Below are positions 50,901 through 58,955 of a stretch of 64,000 nucleotides of DNA, piece by piece. The position numbers and the translations under genes are program-made. Positions within the stretch are counted from its first letter, which is position 1, and every line of letters starts with the position of its first letter. Source of the DNA: Tubiluchus corallicola (taxonomy: Eukaryota > Priapulida > Priapulimorpha > Priapulimorphida > Tubiluchidae); the NCBI GenBank assembly GCA_030141605.1, contig JAQGDQ010000387.1, positions 1-64,000 of the forward strand. The letters run 5' to 3'. Under the pieces are notes generated by a model. It worked only from the letters and a program-made list of their open reading frames with translations, did no database searches and had not been told where the DNA came from.

Positions 50901-53900
50901 TGTATATATGACTACATGCACTAATACTGTATGTAAAGTTTGCAGTAAGAGCAGAATTGTGTAAAACTTGAAAGCTTAAGATCGGCTCTTGAGCCAACTA
51001 ATAGAAGCGGTGGTTTTATCGGTCACTAATTAGCTCATTAAAAATTCTTTTCTTTAAAGAAATCAAAATCAATGAAAAAGATTAAAAATTTGTAAAGTAT
51101 ATATGCCCGTTGTTTACAATTCCCCACACAAGAAATTTGTTCGTGAAGTCGGGAAGCGGATTAGGATTAGGAAGCGGTTAGGGTTAGGGATGAGTTTGGG
51201 TTAAGGTATTTAAATCGTGTGGGGAATTGTTAACTCCTTCCTGATTGGATTGTCTTGACTGGGTACCTCAACCCATTGGCATTAGTCCCATTCACTAATC
51301 ACCCATTTCAAACCTCAGCCTACTTGTCTGTTCCACAGCCCTGTGTCAATTGCTCAGTCAGTTGGTCTACTAACCCTATTAATCAGTTGGCACATTAGAA
51401 AAGTCTAGTGTTAAAACTGCAATCTTCGAATACTAAGAACTTTTCTCATCTCATATAAGAAACATTGTCATTTAGAAATTAATTTAAATCATTGAGTCTT
51501 AGTCTCAACAAAATTTTGATTTTACTTGTAAGTGAGCCGTTTCCCGACCCAAACAGAAGTCGGCCAATCAGCATCAATGGAAACATGGCCACTGAACCCT
51601 GGAACATAGAACCAAGAGCAAAAAGCGAGGAACCGATGACACACAGCGACGAAAATAGAAATATGCCAACTGAAACAGAAAAAAAGTACAAAATTTCAAA
51701 GTACTTTATATAAGACTAATATGAACCACTAGATTAAAGCACAAGACAACACTCTTCATAAATAAAGCTTAAAAAATGTCTTAAAATTTTATATCACTTA
51801 CATGCTGCCCTATTGCATACAGGCCTTGCGTTAGAGGTAACGCTGTATAAAACTTGTAAATCTAAACTTCCGATATGACTATTAGATGCAGCCATTTTAA
51901 TGGTAGGTCATTACGAAGTTTGAAGAAAAAATAATCAGAGCATTCTCAACAAGCTCTTCTTTCTTTGATAACCAAAGAAATGTTCTTTCTTTGATAACCA
52001 AAGAAATGTTTAACTTACATTATATTGTCAATAAGAACAATAATGTTTCTGATGAATCAGTGGTGGACACAGGACTGATGGTGGAGTGATGCTTTACCAC
52101 TTTCCGTGAAGATTTTAAATTACTAAGAATTTTCGTTTTCAAGTACATGAGTTACATGCTAGCACGACAATGTCATCAAGTGTAAAAAAGCATTGAAAGA
52201 CATAATTGTACCTCTATTGCCAAGCTTATCGACAAGAAAACCAGCTCCAATAACAACAGCTGCATTCCTGGAACATATACAATGTAAGTTCACACAACTG
52301 ATTTTCAAGTAAAATTTAATTGAAATGGTTAGTAGTTTTAATTTAAAGCTGCCAAAAAAGTGACCATTAACGACTAAAAACTATTCAACAACGTAAAAGA
52401 AATTTTTGTTTCGGATTTTATAAATACTTCTCATATCAAACATATAGATACTTCAACATGCTAAACTTTGACTGGACCCAATTTATTATTTCTTACTGGG
52501 TAAGTTAAGATTAATTAGTCCTAAAATTGCTTAAGTTATAAACTGTGACTATTTTCTATATTGTTAATACACAACGAAAAATCATTTGTAACTGCTAAGA
52601 TCATGATGCATGAAATTAACATACATTACCACAAGAAAAACTAAATATGAGTTCGGTTCTTTTGAAGAAAGACTTATGATATTAAAATATTAAAAATCAT
52701 CTGGATAAAAGCACATTGTTAGCAAAGTTTTATTTCCAAGCGAAGAAGTTAGATCCTAATGTTGACCTTTTGAACCAGCAGACCCCAAGTTGAACAACAC
52801 ACGTAAATGTTAACATACAGTCGACCCTCGTTAAACCGGACTAATTGGGGGTGTGGGTGGTCCGGATTAGCCGATTGTCCGATTTATCCGATATGCCTAT
52901 ATATGGTCTATATTATACAGGAATAATCATCTTAATAAGGCCTATATACATTGCACTATATACTGTGCACTATATACTATACTGTATATTACTTTAAAAT
53001 AGTTAACCTGTGAGGATAAAGAAATTATTGTACAGTTGGTAGGCCGTGTTGTGTTTAGCGCTCCGGCTCGGACGGAAATCGGTTAGTTTCCTTTACCACG
53101 GATGACGTCCGTCTTATCCGATATCCGGGCTAACAGGGTCCGATTTAACGAGGGTCGACTGTATTTAGTTGACAGAATTTCATCACAATAACGTAGGCCA
53201 GACATCTTATAGAATAGGATTTAATTGATTAAGGTTAGTATGACTGCACGTTATATGTTAGTACAACATAAACATTCATTTTAGCTGTAAATAAATCACA
53301 TTTTAACTCATTGTACCAGCATTTTAAGCAAAAGTTTACATATGAACAAAGCTACCGTATTTTCCCATGTATAAGAGACCCTTGTGTATAAGAGACCCCT
53401 TCAATTTTTAGGCAAAAATTCTGGAAAAAAGTTTTTTGGTAATGAATAACTTTATTCATCATAGAAATCATTAAATTCCTCATCACTCTCATCAAAAATA
53501 TCAACTGTGTCACGATGCTTGTATTGCTTACAACTGCTTCATAGTCGAACGTGACACGCCTTGCTTAGGCTGACTCATCTCGTTGACCTCTGCCGACGTA
53601 TCAATGACGTCGACAGGCATGCAGAGAGCTTATGCAGATGCGTTGATTGGCTGCAGAACAATCGATTTCTCTCCAATGCCAAAGAGACATTTAAAAAAAT
53701 AATAACTTACCCGGTACATTAATTTTATCATTAGAATTTAGCCATGGAGAAGATTTATTGAAAGGAACTATAATTATTCGAAATAATACAGTTGTAGAGC
53801 ACTTATTTCTTTAAAATCATTAGTGTCACAATTTATGCATCTTATTGAAAAGACTTACTCCCATGTATAAGAGACCCCCTATTTTTAAAGTGAAAATTCT

Positions 53901-56503
53901 GAGCAAAAAAGGGTCTCTTATACATGGGAAAATACAGTAATTACTGTGCACAAGCACAGTGGAAAAACAGGTATGGGCCTTACTCTACATTACTGGAACA
54001 AAATTTTTTAATCTATTCTGCAACTAGCAACTTAATTTCTTCTAGGACTCCAACCAAATACTCCTCAAAGACCACAAAATTTTATCTTTTTACCTAAAGC
54101 ATGCCTTGAGATTCGGTTAGAAGAGTTAGAAAGACATTGTGATATTTCATTCATAACCACGAATGAAACCATAAAACAGTTTACATATCAATAAAGTTAA
54201 TTACTGTGCAAAAACATAGCAAAAAAATAACTATTTTCCAGGAAAGTACTCACTGATCAGGTTTTTATACTCCAGGCCTGGAAAATCTAGTTTGGCAAGT
54301 ATTCAGGAAAGTGATTAAGATGATTAATTATTAAGAAACATTTAATGGCAGGTAAAATAAGTGAATAGAACTGTTCTGCTACAGCCCATAACTGCATTGT
54401 AAATTGCAGCAAAGATTAAACTACAATAATTAAAGTTGTAGTGCCACTTTCGATAGTACTAGCTTAATATACAAAACAATACTATACACATATATAGAAT
54501 GTATAGCTGTATACTATACTACTAGACTAATTAGCTAAATATCTAACTCACGTCCAAGCATATATAGCATAAAGAAGATTGTAATCGTCTGGACTCATAC
54601 CCAAACAGTCTTCACAACACGATTCATTAGCCGTTCTATTGCAGTCAGCACTCTAGAAAAAATGCAGGTAGCTAAAATTATTTATAATAAACTTATTAGT
54701 CTACGAAGAAAGGTAGATAAACTTATTAGTCTATAAGGAAAGGTAGATAAACTTATTAGTCTATAAGGAAAGGTAGATTAACTTATTAGTCTATAAGGAA
54801 AGGTAGATTAACTTATTAGTATATAAGGAAAGGTAGATTAACTTATTAGTATATAAGGAACGGTAGATTAACTTATTAGTCTATGAGGAAAGGCTGATCT
54901 TTTGTTTAATACAGCATGAAATTTCATATTATACACAGAACTTGAAAACAAGATTCATTTATAAAATATGGCACTTTATAAACTCATTCTTTGGAAACAC
55001 TTTAATACATACCATCAGTCAACTGAGGACTTCAAAAAAAGCAACAAAGGTGAATCCTAGTTTGTGTTGGTGTCAAAATTTTTTAGAGAAATAGAGAATT
55101 GGGCCTAATAATTTTTACAAAAACAACAATTTTTATGGCAATTTGAAGGAATTATTTTACACATTCTAAAGCTGGAGCTAAATACAAATTGAAAAATGTG
55201 ACATACTTCTGTAAACTGCGTTTGAAGAACACTGGGCATGTCAAAGCAATAATAAGAACCGAACGTCAGCATACAGTTGAAGAAGAGTATCACAAACCGA
55301 TACCATGCTGAAAAAACAAAGTTGCTTGAGAAAATTAAAACAGGTCTAAGGCTAAAGTTTACAATGCCATTCACACAAGAAATTAGTTTGTGAGGCAGAT
55401 TAGGATTAGGGTTATGGTTGGGGCTAGGGATAGAGATAGGATTGGGTAGGATTAGGGTATTTAAACTGTGTGCGGAATTGTAAACACCATCCTGATTGAA
55501 TTGTCTTGACTGGGTACCTCAACCCATTAGCATTAGTTCCTCAACCTACAGGCACCCATTTCAGACCTCAGCCTACTTGTCTGTTCCGTAACCCTGTGTT
55601 AATTGCTCAGTCAAATGGTCTACTAAGCCCATTAATCAGTTGGCACATTGGCGCTCCAGCCTTTTTGTTTCTTGCCTACAGCACAGAGCCTCAAATGAAT
55701 AGTGATTAATCTACAAAATGTTAACCCATCGGACCCAGCAGTCCCTCAGTTTGCTAAACTTCACAGTATTAGTTCCTTAGTTCACCAGTCTTACAGCCTG
55801 AGGATTAACCCACCAGCAAGTCAGTATACAGTTTCTTCACAATCCTTGAACATCGATTCACCAGTTGTTACTTTTAAAACCAACTGGTAAAATACAGGTT
55901 TGTTTACTCCAGGCTTTCACAATGTTTGTGACTTCAGCGACAGTCGAACAGTCACCAAACTGGTTTGTGTTGTGTTTGGGTGTTGTGTTTGTGGTTTGTG
56001 TTTTTGTTTTTTGTGGGGTTGTTTGGTTTTGTTTTGTTGTGTTTTTGTGTTGCCAACAATTTCAAAATACGCAAAAAACTTGGAGAACATTTTACGAGAA
56101 TGATGCACCGACTTTTCAACATTTTGCAGACATCACGGTGAACCTCGATTGTTGTTTTTGTTTTGGTTTTGTGGTGGTTTTTTTGTTTTTTGGGGTGGTT
56201 TTGGTGGTGTGGTGGTTTTTGTGGTGTTTTTTTGTTGTTTTTTGGTGTTTGTTTTGTTGTTGTGTCAATTGTCTATACAGTTAATGGTTTCTGACGTTAC
56301 TTTGATAGTCTGCTGGCTGTATACCGGCACAGTGCATTAAAACGCCGTTAGTATTGGCATTATACATTAAAGTATTATTTGGCATTTTTCTGTGAATAAT
56401 GATTACAGCCATCTTGCATTTGAAAAATGAATAATACTCTGTATTAAAAAACAACAAATTTTTCACCTTTAGCTGCTGCTGGAAGTGTCGTCGAGTTCTC
56501 CAT
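29781..56503 (-). CDS. MFSD1-like lysosomal MFS transporter, complete, 13 coding exons
   Basis: Thirteen exons joined by GT-AG introns give one 493-residue frame, and every exon-exon phase agrees. The product is a 12-helix major facilitator of the MFSD1 family; mammalian MFSD1, with its partner GLMP, is a lysosomal dipeptide uniporter. Landmarks: TM1 with FGSYYCFDMPSVLQTQF (about 29-45), motif A GAGFLVDKLGNR after TM2 (88-99), GRLLFGSGNGSLTIVQNR (134-151), FWFRGKELALAFG (155-167), FSRLGS (172-177), a second motif-A-like GGIIDIVGKRG (305-315) and MWPSIPLVV in the late helices. Human MFSD1 has 465 residues. Vertebrate GGES is GNGS here, which I take as a subfamily difference. The N-terminus is short (12 residues before TM1) and lacks a dileucine; one is present at the C-terminus. 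The exons cover only 1,482 bases of 26.7 kb. A divergent paralogue in the same animal cannot be excluded. Confidence 0.93.
31408..31522 (-). CDS. MFSD1-like exon 12
   Basis: Residues 401-439: a short loop and TM12 (WKYVMIFLLANTVACVTTTS), ending LLNLYDKKH. Acceptor ACATTTCAG|TTTGC; donor AAACAC|GTAAGT; phase 2 in, 0 out. Confidence 0.92.
31699..33340 (+). repeat. 31-bp minisatellite, ~53 copies, in MFSD1-like intron 11
   Basis: Unit: ACACGTAGGGAGATTGTTCT, then ACTTTTGAATA. Two main versions (AACACG and AATATG; GTTCT and GCTCT) alternate. Rare variants (TACGTATGGATATT at 31884 and 32721) recur exactly 837 bp apart, or 27 units. Confidence 0.97.
33951..34257 (+). repeat. 61-bp tandem repeat, five copies, intron 11
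   Basis: Unit: AAGTAACACGTAAAGCAGAG, then TTCACACTTGAGTGTTTACT, CTCAGAGAGAAAACTTGCAT and C. One copy has lost two bases (AAGCAGTTCAC). Confidence 0.93.
34260..39080. other. intron DNA around exon 11 (end of intron 11, intron 10)
   Basis: Intron 10 (34755-39082) has no tandem array but contains patches of unusual composition. One is 35690-36200, with GGGGCAAC, GGCGACCCCCCAAAACC and GGGGGGTTATTTT. Another is 38390-38720. Both may be old transposon interiors. A 149-codon minus frame at 37762-38211 has no recognisable domain. Confidence 0.4.
34615..34754 (-). CDS. MFSD1-like exon 11
   Basis: Residues 355-401: ASMWPSIPLVVSQATVGTAM, then GLTTSIQMIGIGLSNMIVGA (TM10-11). It corresponds to vertebrate CALWPMVAFVVPEHQLGTAYG. 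Acceptor GTTTCTAG|GCAAG; donor TCTGA|GTAAGT; phase 0 in, 2 out. Confidence 0.94.
39083..39220 (-). CDS. MFSD1-like exon 10
   Basis: Residues 309-354: DIVGKRGILAFACAALSLPV (TM9) and a second helix ending WLGVMYSIAA. Acceptor TTCTTTCAG|GATAT; donor GCAGCA|GTAAGT; phase 0 in, 0 out. Confidence 0.93.
39446..39685 (+). repeat. 25-bp tandem repeat, ~10 copies, intron 9
   Basis: Unit: AGGACATACAAACGGAAGTT, then ACATA. Copies are nearly identical, except for single substitutions such as ACACAC, GTCAC and ACGTA. Confidence 0.95.
40477..40585 (-). CDS. MFSD1-like exon 9
   Basis: Residues 272-308: KFVQDKYGYEERKSDYIAGS, then VYDVSLILSPFLGGII (TM8). Acceptor TTTTTGCAG|CAAAT; donor ATTATT|GTAAGT; phase 2 in, 0 out. 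Confidence 0.93.
41326..44742 (+). repeat. 57-bp satellite-like array, ~60 copies, intron 8
   Basis: Unit: TTGACTTAGTAATTGCTTGT, then ACTAAGAGGTACCTCATGAA, TGTCACCTAGTTAAACA. It extends over about 3.4 kb with very few variants (AGAAGTACC, GTCACTTAG, GTCGCCTAG, GCTTATAC) and one single-base deletion near 44132. Each unit contains the perfect palindrome GAGGTACCTC and the stem TTAGTA...TACTAA around an 8-base loop. Confidence 0.98.
45797..45897 (-). CDS. MFSD1-like exon 8
   Basis: Residues 239-272: FTDIKYFALSYWLLALSIMF, then FYNGIFPFVADV (TM7). Acceptor TTTTTTTCAG|AGGTT; donor GTCAG|GTGAGT; phase 0 in, 2 out. A 76-bp tandem repeat starts only 21 bp upstream of its acceptor. Confidence 0.93.
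45919..46145 (+). repeat. 76-bp tandem repeat, three copies, at exon 8's acceptor side
   Basis: ACGCATTCACTAATCTCC occurs at 45919, 45995 and 46071, exactly 76 bp apart. The array starts 21 bp beyond the end of exon 8, in intron 7. Confidence 0.95.
46482..46545 (+). repeat. short fragment of repeat R1
   Basis: AAAGGAAAGGTCAAGCCTTC, then TTCAATGTTCACGAAAAACG, match the 3' part of R1 copy A at about 2293-2348. Intron 7. Confidence 0.55.
46749..46864 (-). CDS. MFSD1-like exon 7
   Basis: Residues 200-238: TM6 (TVLCGLGFLSAVIVSILDKQ) and the charged, Gln-rich central cytosolic loop (GQTQRQAFESKKL). Acceptor GTTTTAG|GTACT; donor AAGCTC|GTGAGT; phase 1 in, 0 out. Confidence 0.92.
47105..48546 (+). 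repeat. 45-bp minisatellite, ~32 copies, intron 6
   Basis: Unit: CACTGAGGCTTGGAAGCAAC, then TTTCTGGTGACACCCTATCC and GAATT. As the period is a multiple of three, frames of up to 240 codons stay open on both strands (15-residue repeats such as SPESCFQASVNSDRV on the minus strand). Recurrent variants are GGTAGC and CTAGTGAC. Four single-base deletions between 47590 and 47940 break the frames, which argues against a coding role. Confidence 0.96.
48695..48853 (-). CDS. MFSD1-like exon 6
   Basis: Residues 147-200: VQNRITAFWFRGKELALAFG, FSRLGSVLNFLFT and the following helix. Acceptor CTTGCTAG|TTGTG; donor GGGTG|GTAAGT; phase 1 in, 1 out. This is the most conserved exon. Confidence 0.95.
49970..50480 (+). 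repeat. dispersed repeat R1, copy C (intron 5)
   Basis: GTCTTATTGCAAACAGAGCT, AAACTCCCGCAATGACCGTT, TATATTGTCAATAAGATCAA and AATAAATCAGTTGTGGAACG occur in the same order as in copies A, B and D. Confidence 0.75.
51113..51399. mobile_element. MITE-like element with TTAGGG-type repeats, copy 1
   Basis: It starts TTTACAATTCCCCACACAAG; the inverted counterpart GTGTGGGGAATTGTTAA is at 51217-51233. Between them are telomere-like words (GGATTAGGATTAGG, GGTTAGGGTTAGGG). About 165 bp further right also belong to the repeat, since they match the second copy at 55492-55652 (CTGATTG.ATTGTCTTGACT, GGGTACCTCAACCCATT.GC). Confidence 0.75.
51526..51669 (-). CDS. MFSD1-like exon 5
   Basis: Residues 99-147: TM3 and TM4, including IGRLLFGSGNGSLT. 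Acceptor CTGTTTCAG|TTGGC; donor CTTACAA|GTAAAA; phase 1 in, 1 out. Confidence 0.93.
51735..52165 (+). repeat. dispersed repeat R1, copy D (intron 4)
   Basis: Starts AACACTCTTCATAAATAAAG. It contains CCTATTGCATACAGGCCTTG, CTGTATAAAACTTGTAAATC, TATATTGTCAATAAGAACAA and GATGAATCAGTGGTGGACAC. A 26-bp direct duplication (TTCTTTCTTTGATAACCAAA) sits inside it at 51956-52010. Confidence 0.75.
52212..52267 (-). CDS. MFSD1-like exon 4
   Basis: Residues 80-99: end of TM2 and the MFS motif A (GAGFLVDKLGNR). It is only 56 bases long. Acceptor TTCCAG|GAATG; donor AGAG|GTACAA; phase 2 in, 1 out. Confidence 0.9.
52818..53161. mobile_element. pogo/Tigger-like MITE (344 bp)
   Basis: Terminal inverted repeats CAGTCGACCCTCGTTAAACC and its reverse complement ending GGGTCGACTG are flanked on both sides by TA, the target duplication of Tc1/mariner-pogo elements. 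The next inner bases (CGGAC, GTCCG) also pair. It has no transposase and lies in intron 3. Confidence 0.88.
53353..53939. mobile_element. second TA-flanked DNA transposon remnant (~587 bp)
   Basis: The left end ACCGTATTTTCCCATGTATA, then AGAGACCC, is matched by the inverted right end (GGGTCTCTTATACATGGGAA, then AATACAGT), both within TA. The right end holds an additional inverted copy of the CCCATGTATAAGAGACCC word. The internal minus-strand remnant at 53452 identifies it as a deletion derivative of a pogo-like element. Confidence 0.82.
53452..53535 (-). pseudogene. C-terminal remnant of a pogo-like transposase
   Basis: About 27 codons ending in an acidic tail (DIFDESDEEFNDFYDE, then stop), a typical end for pogo/Tigger-type DDE transposases. 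An in-frame stop cuts it off upstream and no catalytic domain is left. Confidence 0.65.
54552..54652 (-). CDS. MFSD1-like exon 3
   Basis: Residues 47-80: first luminal loop with four Cys (50, 58, 59, 62) and two sequons (N51-R-T, N55-E-S), then TM2 (YNLLYAIYAW). Acceptor TTTTTTCTAG|AGTG; donor TGGAC|GTGAGT; phase 0 in, 2 out. Confidence 0.9.
54691..54898 (+). repeat. 30-bp tandem repeat, seven copies, intron 2
   Basis: ACTTATTAGTCTATAAGGAA, then AGGTAGATAA, starts every 30 bp from 54691 to 54871. It lies 38 bp from the exon 3 acceptor. Confidence 0.97.
55207..55307 (-). CDS. MFSD1-like exon 2
   Basis: Residues 13-46: TM1, ending in SYYCFDMPSVLQTQFTE. Acceptor TTTTTTCAG|CATGG; donor ACAGAA|GTATGT; phase 1 in, 0 out. 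It corresponds to vertebrate GFGSYFCYDNPAALQTQ. Confidence 0.93.
55357..55652. mobile_element. MITE-like element with TTAGGG-type repeats, copy 2
   Basis: GTTTACAATGCCATTCACAC at the left and GTGTGCGGAATTGTAAAC at about 55470-55487 form imperfect inverted ends around GGATTAGGGTTATGG-type repeats. The right flank matches copy 1 (TTGTCTTGACTGGGTACCTC). It ends 50 bp from exon 2, in intron 1. Confidence 0.75.
55960..56265 (+). repeat. T/G low-complexity tracts
   Basis: Two tracts (about 55965-56055 and 56145-56265) made almost only of T and G, with words such as GTTTTGTTTTGTTGTG and TTTTTGGTGTTTG. They read as Phe/Val/Cys/Gly-rich frames on the plus strand and should not be taken as coding. Confidence 0.85.
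56467..56503 (-). CDS. MFSD1-like exon 1 (start)
   Basis: Residues 1-12 (MENSTTLPAAAK) plus one base. The start has a good context (GGCATGG). The donor AAAG|GTGAAA leaves phase 1, which fits exon 2. The frame starting upstream at 56532 is longer but would leave phase 0 and cannot join. Confidence 0.8.
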
Positions 56504-56819
56504 GCCGTATAATCTTGCCTTGCGACAACCAAAGTGGCCGCAACTAAATTTTTGAGCTAGAGCAAAATGAAACTGACACCCGTCGCAATTTTACGTAATA
56601 AACAATAGTGAAACTTTAAATAACATTTTCCAATAATTTCCAGACTTCAGTATATTCGTATAGTCATTGGATTTCCATCTATTTAGACACCGAACGGGCA
56701 AAATCCTATTAGCTTTAGCAAATACAACCCCTGCCAACCGACAGAGCCAGATAACCTGATAAAGTGATAAATACAATCCTAAAACATATGTGACTCCAAT
56801 CATCCACTTTTCAACCACC

Positions 56820-56927
56820 ATGACGCGCAATATAAGAAATCTTAGTATTATCGCATTTGCGGTCTGTCTCTTTTTTGCTGTTATAGCAGCGACGGGTCGA
56901 GCAAATAAAAATGTTTTCAAACTAAAG
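56820..56927 (+). CDS. possible first exon of a secreted or membrane protein
   Basis: ATG in a near-ideal context (CCACCATGA) starts 36 codons with the plan of a signal peptide: MTRNIRN, then a hydrophobic core LSIIAFAVCLFFAVIAATG, then a polar stretch. It ends in phase 0 at CTAAAG|GTATTT. It lies 317 bp from the MFSD1-like start on the opposite strand, so the two could share a promoter. No in-phase second exon could be fixed; the large gene at 58956 has its own signal peptide, so this would be a separate gene or an alternative first exon. Confidence 0.4.
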
Positions 56928-57196
56928 GTATTTTTTTATGTTTATTTTTTTGGGAAAGCTTTCTCCAAAGACAAGCTTTAGCATGCAATATGTATATAGC
57001 AGTTAGTAAAATCTTGCGAAGTGAGGACCAAACACGAGGGGCAAAATGACAAGACAGTTATTCAAATCTATGCATCATAATGTTGAAATATTGAAATACT
57101 AGAGACAGCATTTCAGCATACCCTTAAGGTCATTTTTTATGTTTTATGTTTAGCCAGCTATTTGTTCATTTTGCTCACAAAGATTCTTTCACACAT

Positions 57197-57410
57197 TAAC
57201 ATCTTAAATTCGCAAAATTACTCAGTTAGTCAAGATTTTGGGTGGGGCTAATGCTGCTCTTTCAAAGGTGGTAAATGCGGTTATCGAAATGAGGCCTCTC
57301 ACCCACCGATACCTCAGGTTTGAGCCGTCCAGGGGCTATTACAACTACCTTGGCGGCAAGAATCCAATGGCAGAACACTGGAATTGTGTTAATAAACATA
57401 GAAATAATGT
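57197..57410 (+). other. unidentified open segment, exon- or SINE-like
   Basis: A plus-strand frame without stops runs from just after a TAA near 57193 to a TAG near 57407. It reads KILGGANAALSKVVNAVIEM, RPLTHRYLRFEPSRGYYNYL and GGKNPMAEHWNCVNKH. It looks protein-like, but the same stretch contains a B-box-like GGTTTGAGCCG and could be a tRNA-derived SINE. I cannot decide between these. Confidence 0.3.
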
Positions 57411-58955
57411 GCTGTAGTACAGCAAGTGTTTACAGGTGGCAGCTGTATTGCACATCGTTAGATAAACAATTGACAGGACTATCACAACTAGGGAGGAGAT
57501 GTTTCCAATATAAGCAGATTTAATATATTAACTATACTACACATATGGGTGTGAAACAACGGCAACAGCTCAGCAACCGTTTATAGTTGGCACACTGTGT
57601 GGCGCATGGTTGGAAAAATAACTGACTGACACATCACCAGTTGCCGCCATTATAAGGTGGCACAAAATTTCGACATTCGTAGGCCTAGTGGCCTATAGAT
57701 CCGACAGGGCAAGGACGGGCAATTGTGAGATGTTAGTCATGTGATTCCGAAGGGTTTCCTAAGTTTGGCCATGTTGATACATTTTTCCCATACATTTAAT
57801 ACCGACATGTGTAGGAAAAACAGGTGCAGTGTGGCACCCCTGACAGGTGGATGCTAACCTGACATGTATGAAGCCATATAAAGTTTGTCTTGGAAAAAAC
57901 TGCCTAATGGCTAAAGAACCAATGCATAGCACTTTACTGATTTCTTGCATTTGCATAGATTAGGGTTATGGTTGGAATTAGAAAACAGTTAAATACAAAG
58001 TACACACACAAAACACTTGACAAGTGTAACACCTGTAATCACCCAAGAAGGATCAGGGTTAAGGTTAGGAATTAAGGTCAGGGTTCGGGTAGTTTCAGGT
58101 CAGGTCAGGGTCAAACATCAAATGTCAGGGTCAATAAAGTCAACTAGGGGAGTCCGTAAAATTTCCCCACTCCCCGAACATGGCCCCAACCAGGCCTAAA
58201 CAATTTGACCTCCCAAGTCGAATATCATCACTGTAGGGGTAATTTTGCTTTGTCTGAATAACAATTAAATTGCTACTAGTAGTACCTATCTACCTAATTA
58301 CCTATGTCTACCTACTTATTTAACAAACTACTTACCTATATACGCAGTACCTACCTACCTATTGACTCACCTACTTCCTACCTATCTAAGCGTTTACTTA
58401 TACCAATCTATATACGTATTACTAATAATTTTGCATATTAACCTGTTTGTTGGAACTAGTTCTAAAATTCAGATGTCGACTTTGAAAATTATTTTCGAGA
58501 CCGTTAATAAAATGTTCCACTTTTCAGCCATTTATCAGCAATGGAACTTGCAACCTAACTGCTTAATAAAATGCTTCTTTGTTTTCATTCGATTCTTTCT
58601 TAGTGACGTATTGATGTAATATCAATATATTCAGGTGCATTTTGATACTTATGTTCTCTAACTGCAGCTGTGGGTTTTCATAAATAATAATGATGATCAC
58701 AAGTCATACAAGTATAATTATAGTGTTATAACAGATGTGTTGTACAGCACTGCACACAGAAATTTGTCACAGCTTCTTCGCCACTCTCGTATTAAATAAG
58801 TACAAGACGTGAAGTAATTTATTTTGTGAAGTAAAAAAAGTATGTTAAAACAAAGTGGAACTTTCTGTGGATAAATTTTATATAAAAACGTAGTACTGAT
58901 GGTACGATATGATGTATATAAAATAATAACATGATAGTGATATGATGATTAAAAC
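57411..58955. other. 5' flank of the repeat-rich membrane protein gene
   Basis: Contains GGTCAGG/GGTTAGG-type words at about 58048-58135 and a degenerate CTAC/TACC tract at 58275-58395. No exon is supportable. An out-of-frame ATG at 58931 precedes the start codon at 58956. Confidence 0.45.

Noticed and set aside
56149-56340. C-terminal end resembling a BTB-type sequence (LIVCWLYTGTVH)
   Set aside because: It is preceded by the T/G low-complexity tract and has no BTB fold residues around it; the similarity is too short.
56281-56532. Alternative MFSD1-like start at 56532 (MVVARQDYTAW)
   Set aside because: Its frame leaves phase 0 at the shared donor, which would shift exon 2 out of frame; the ATG at 56503 gives the required phase 1.
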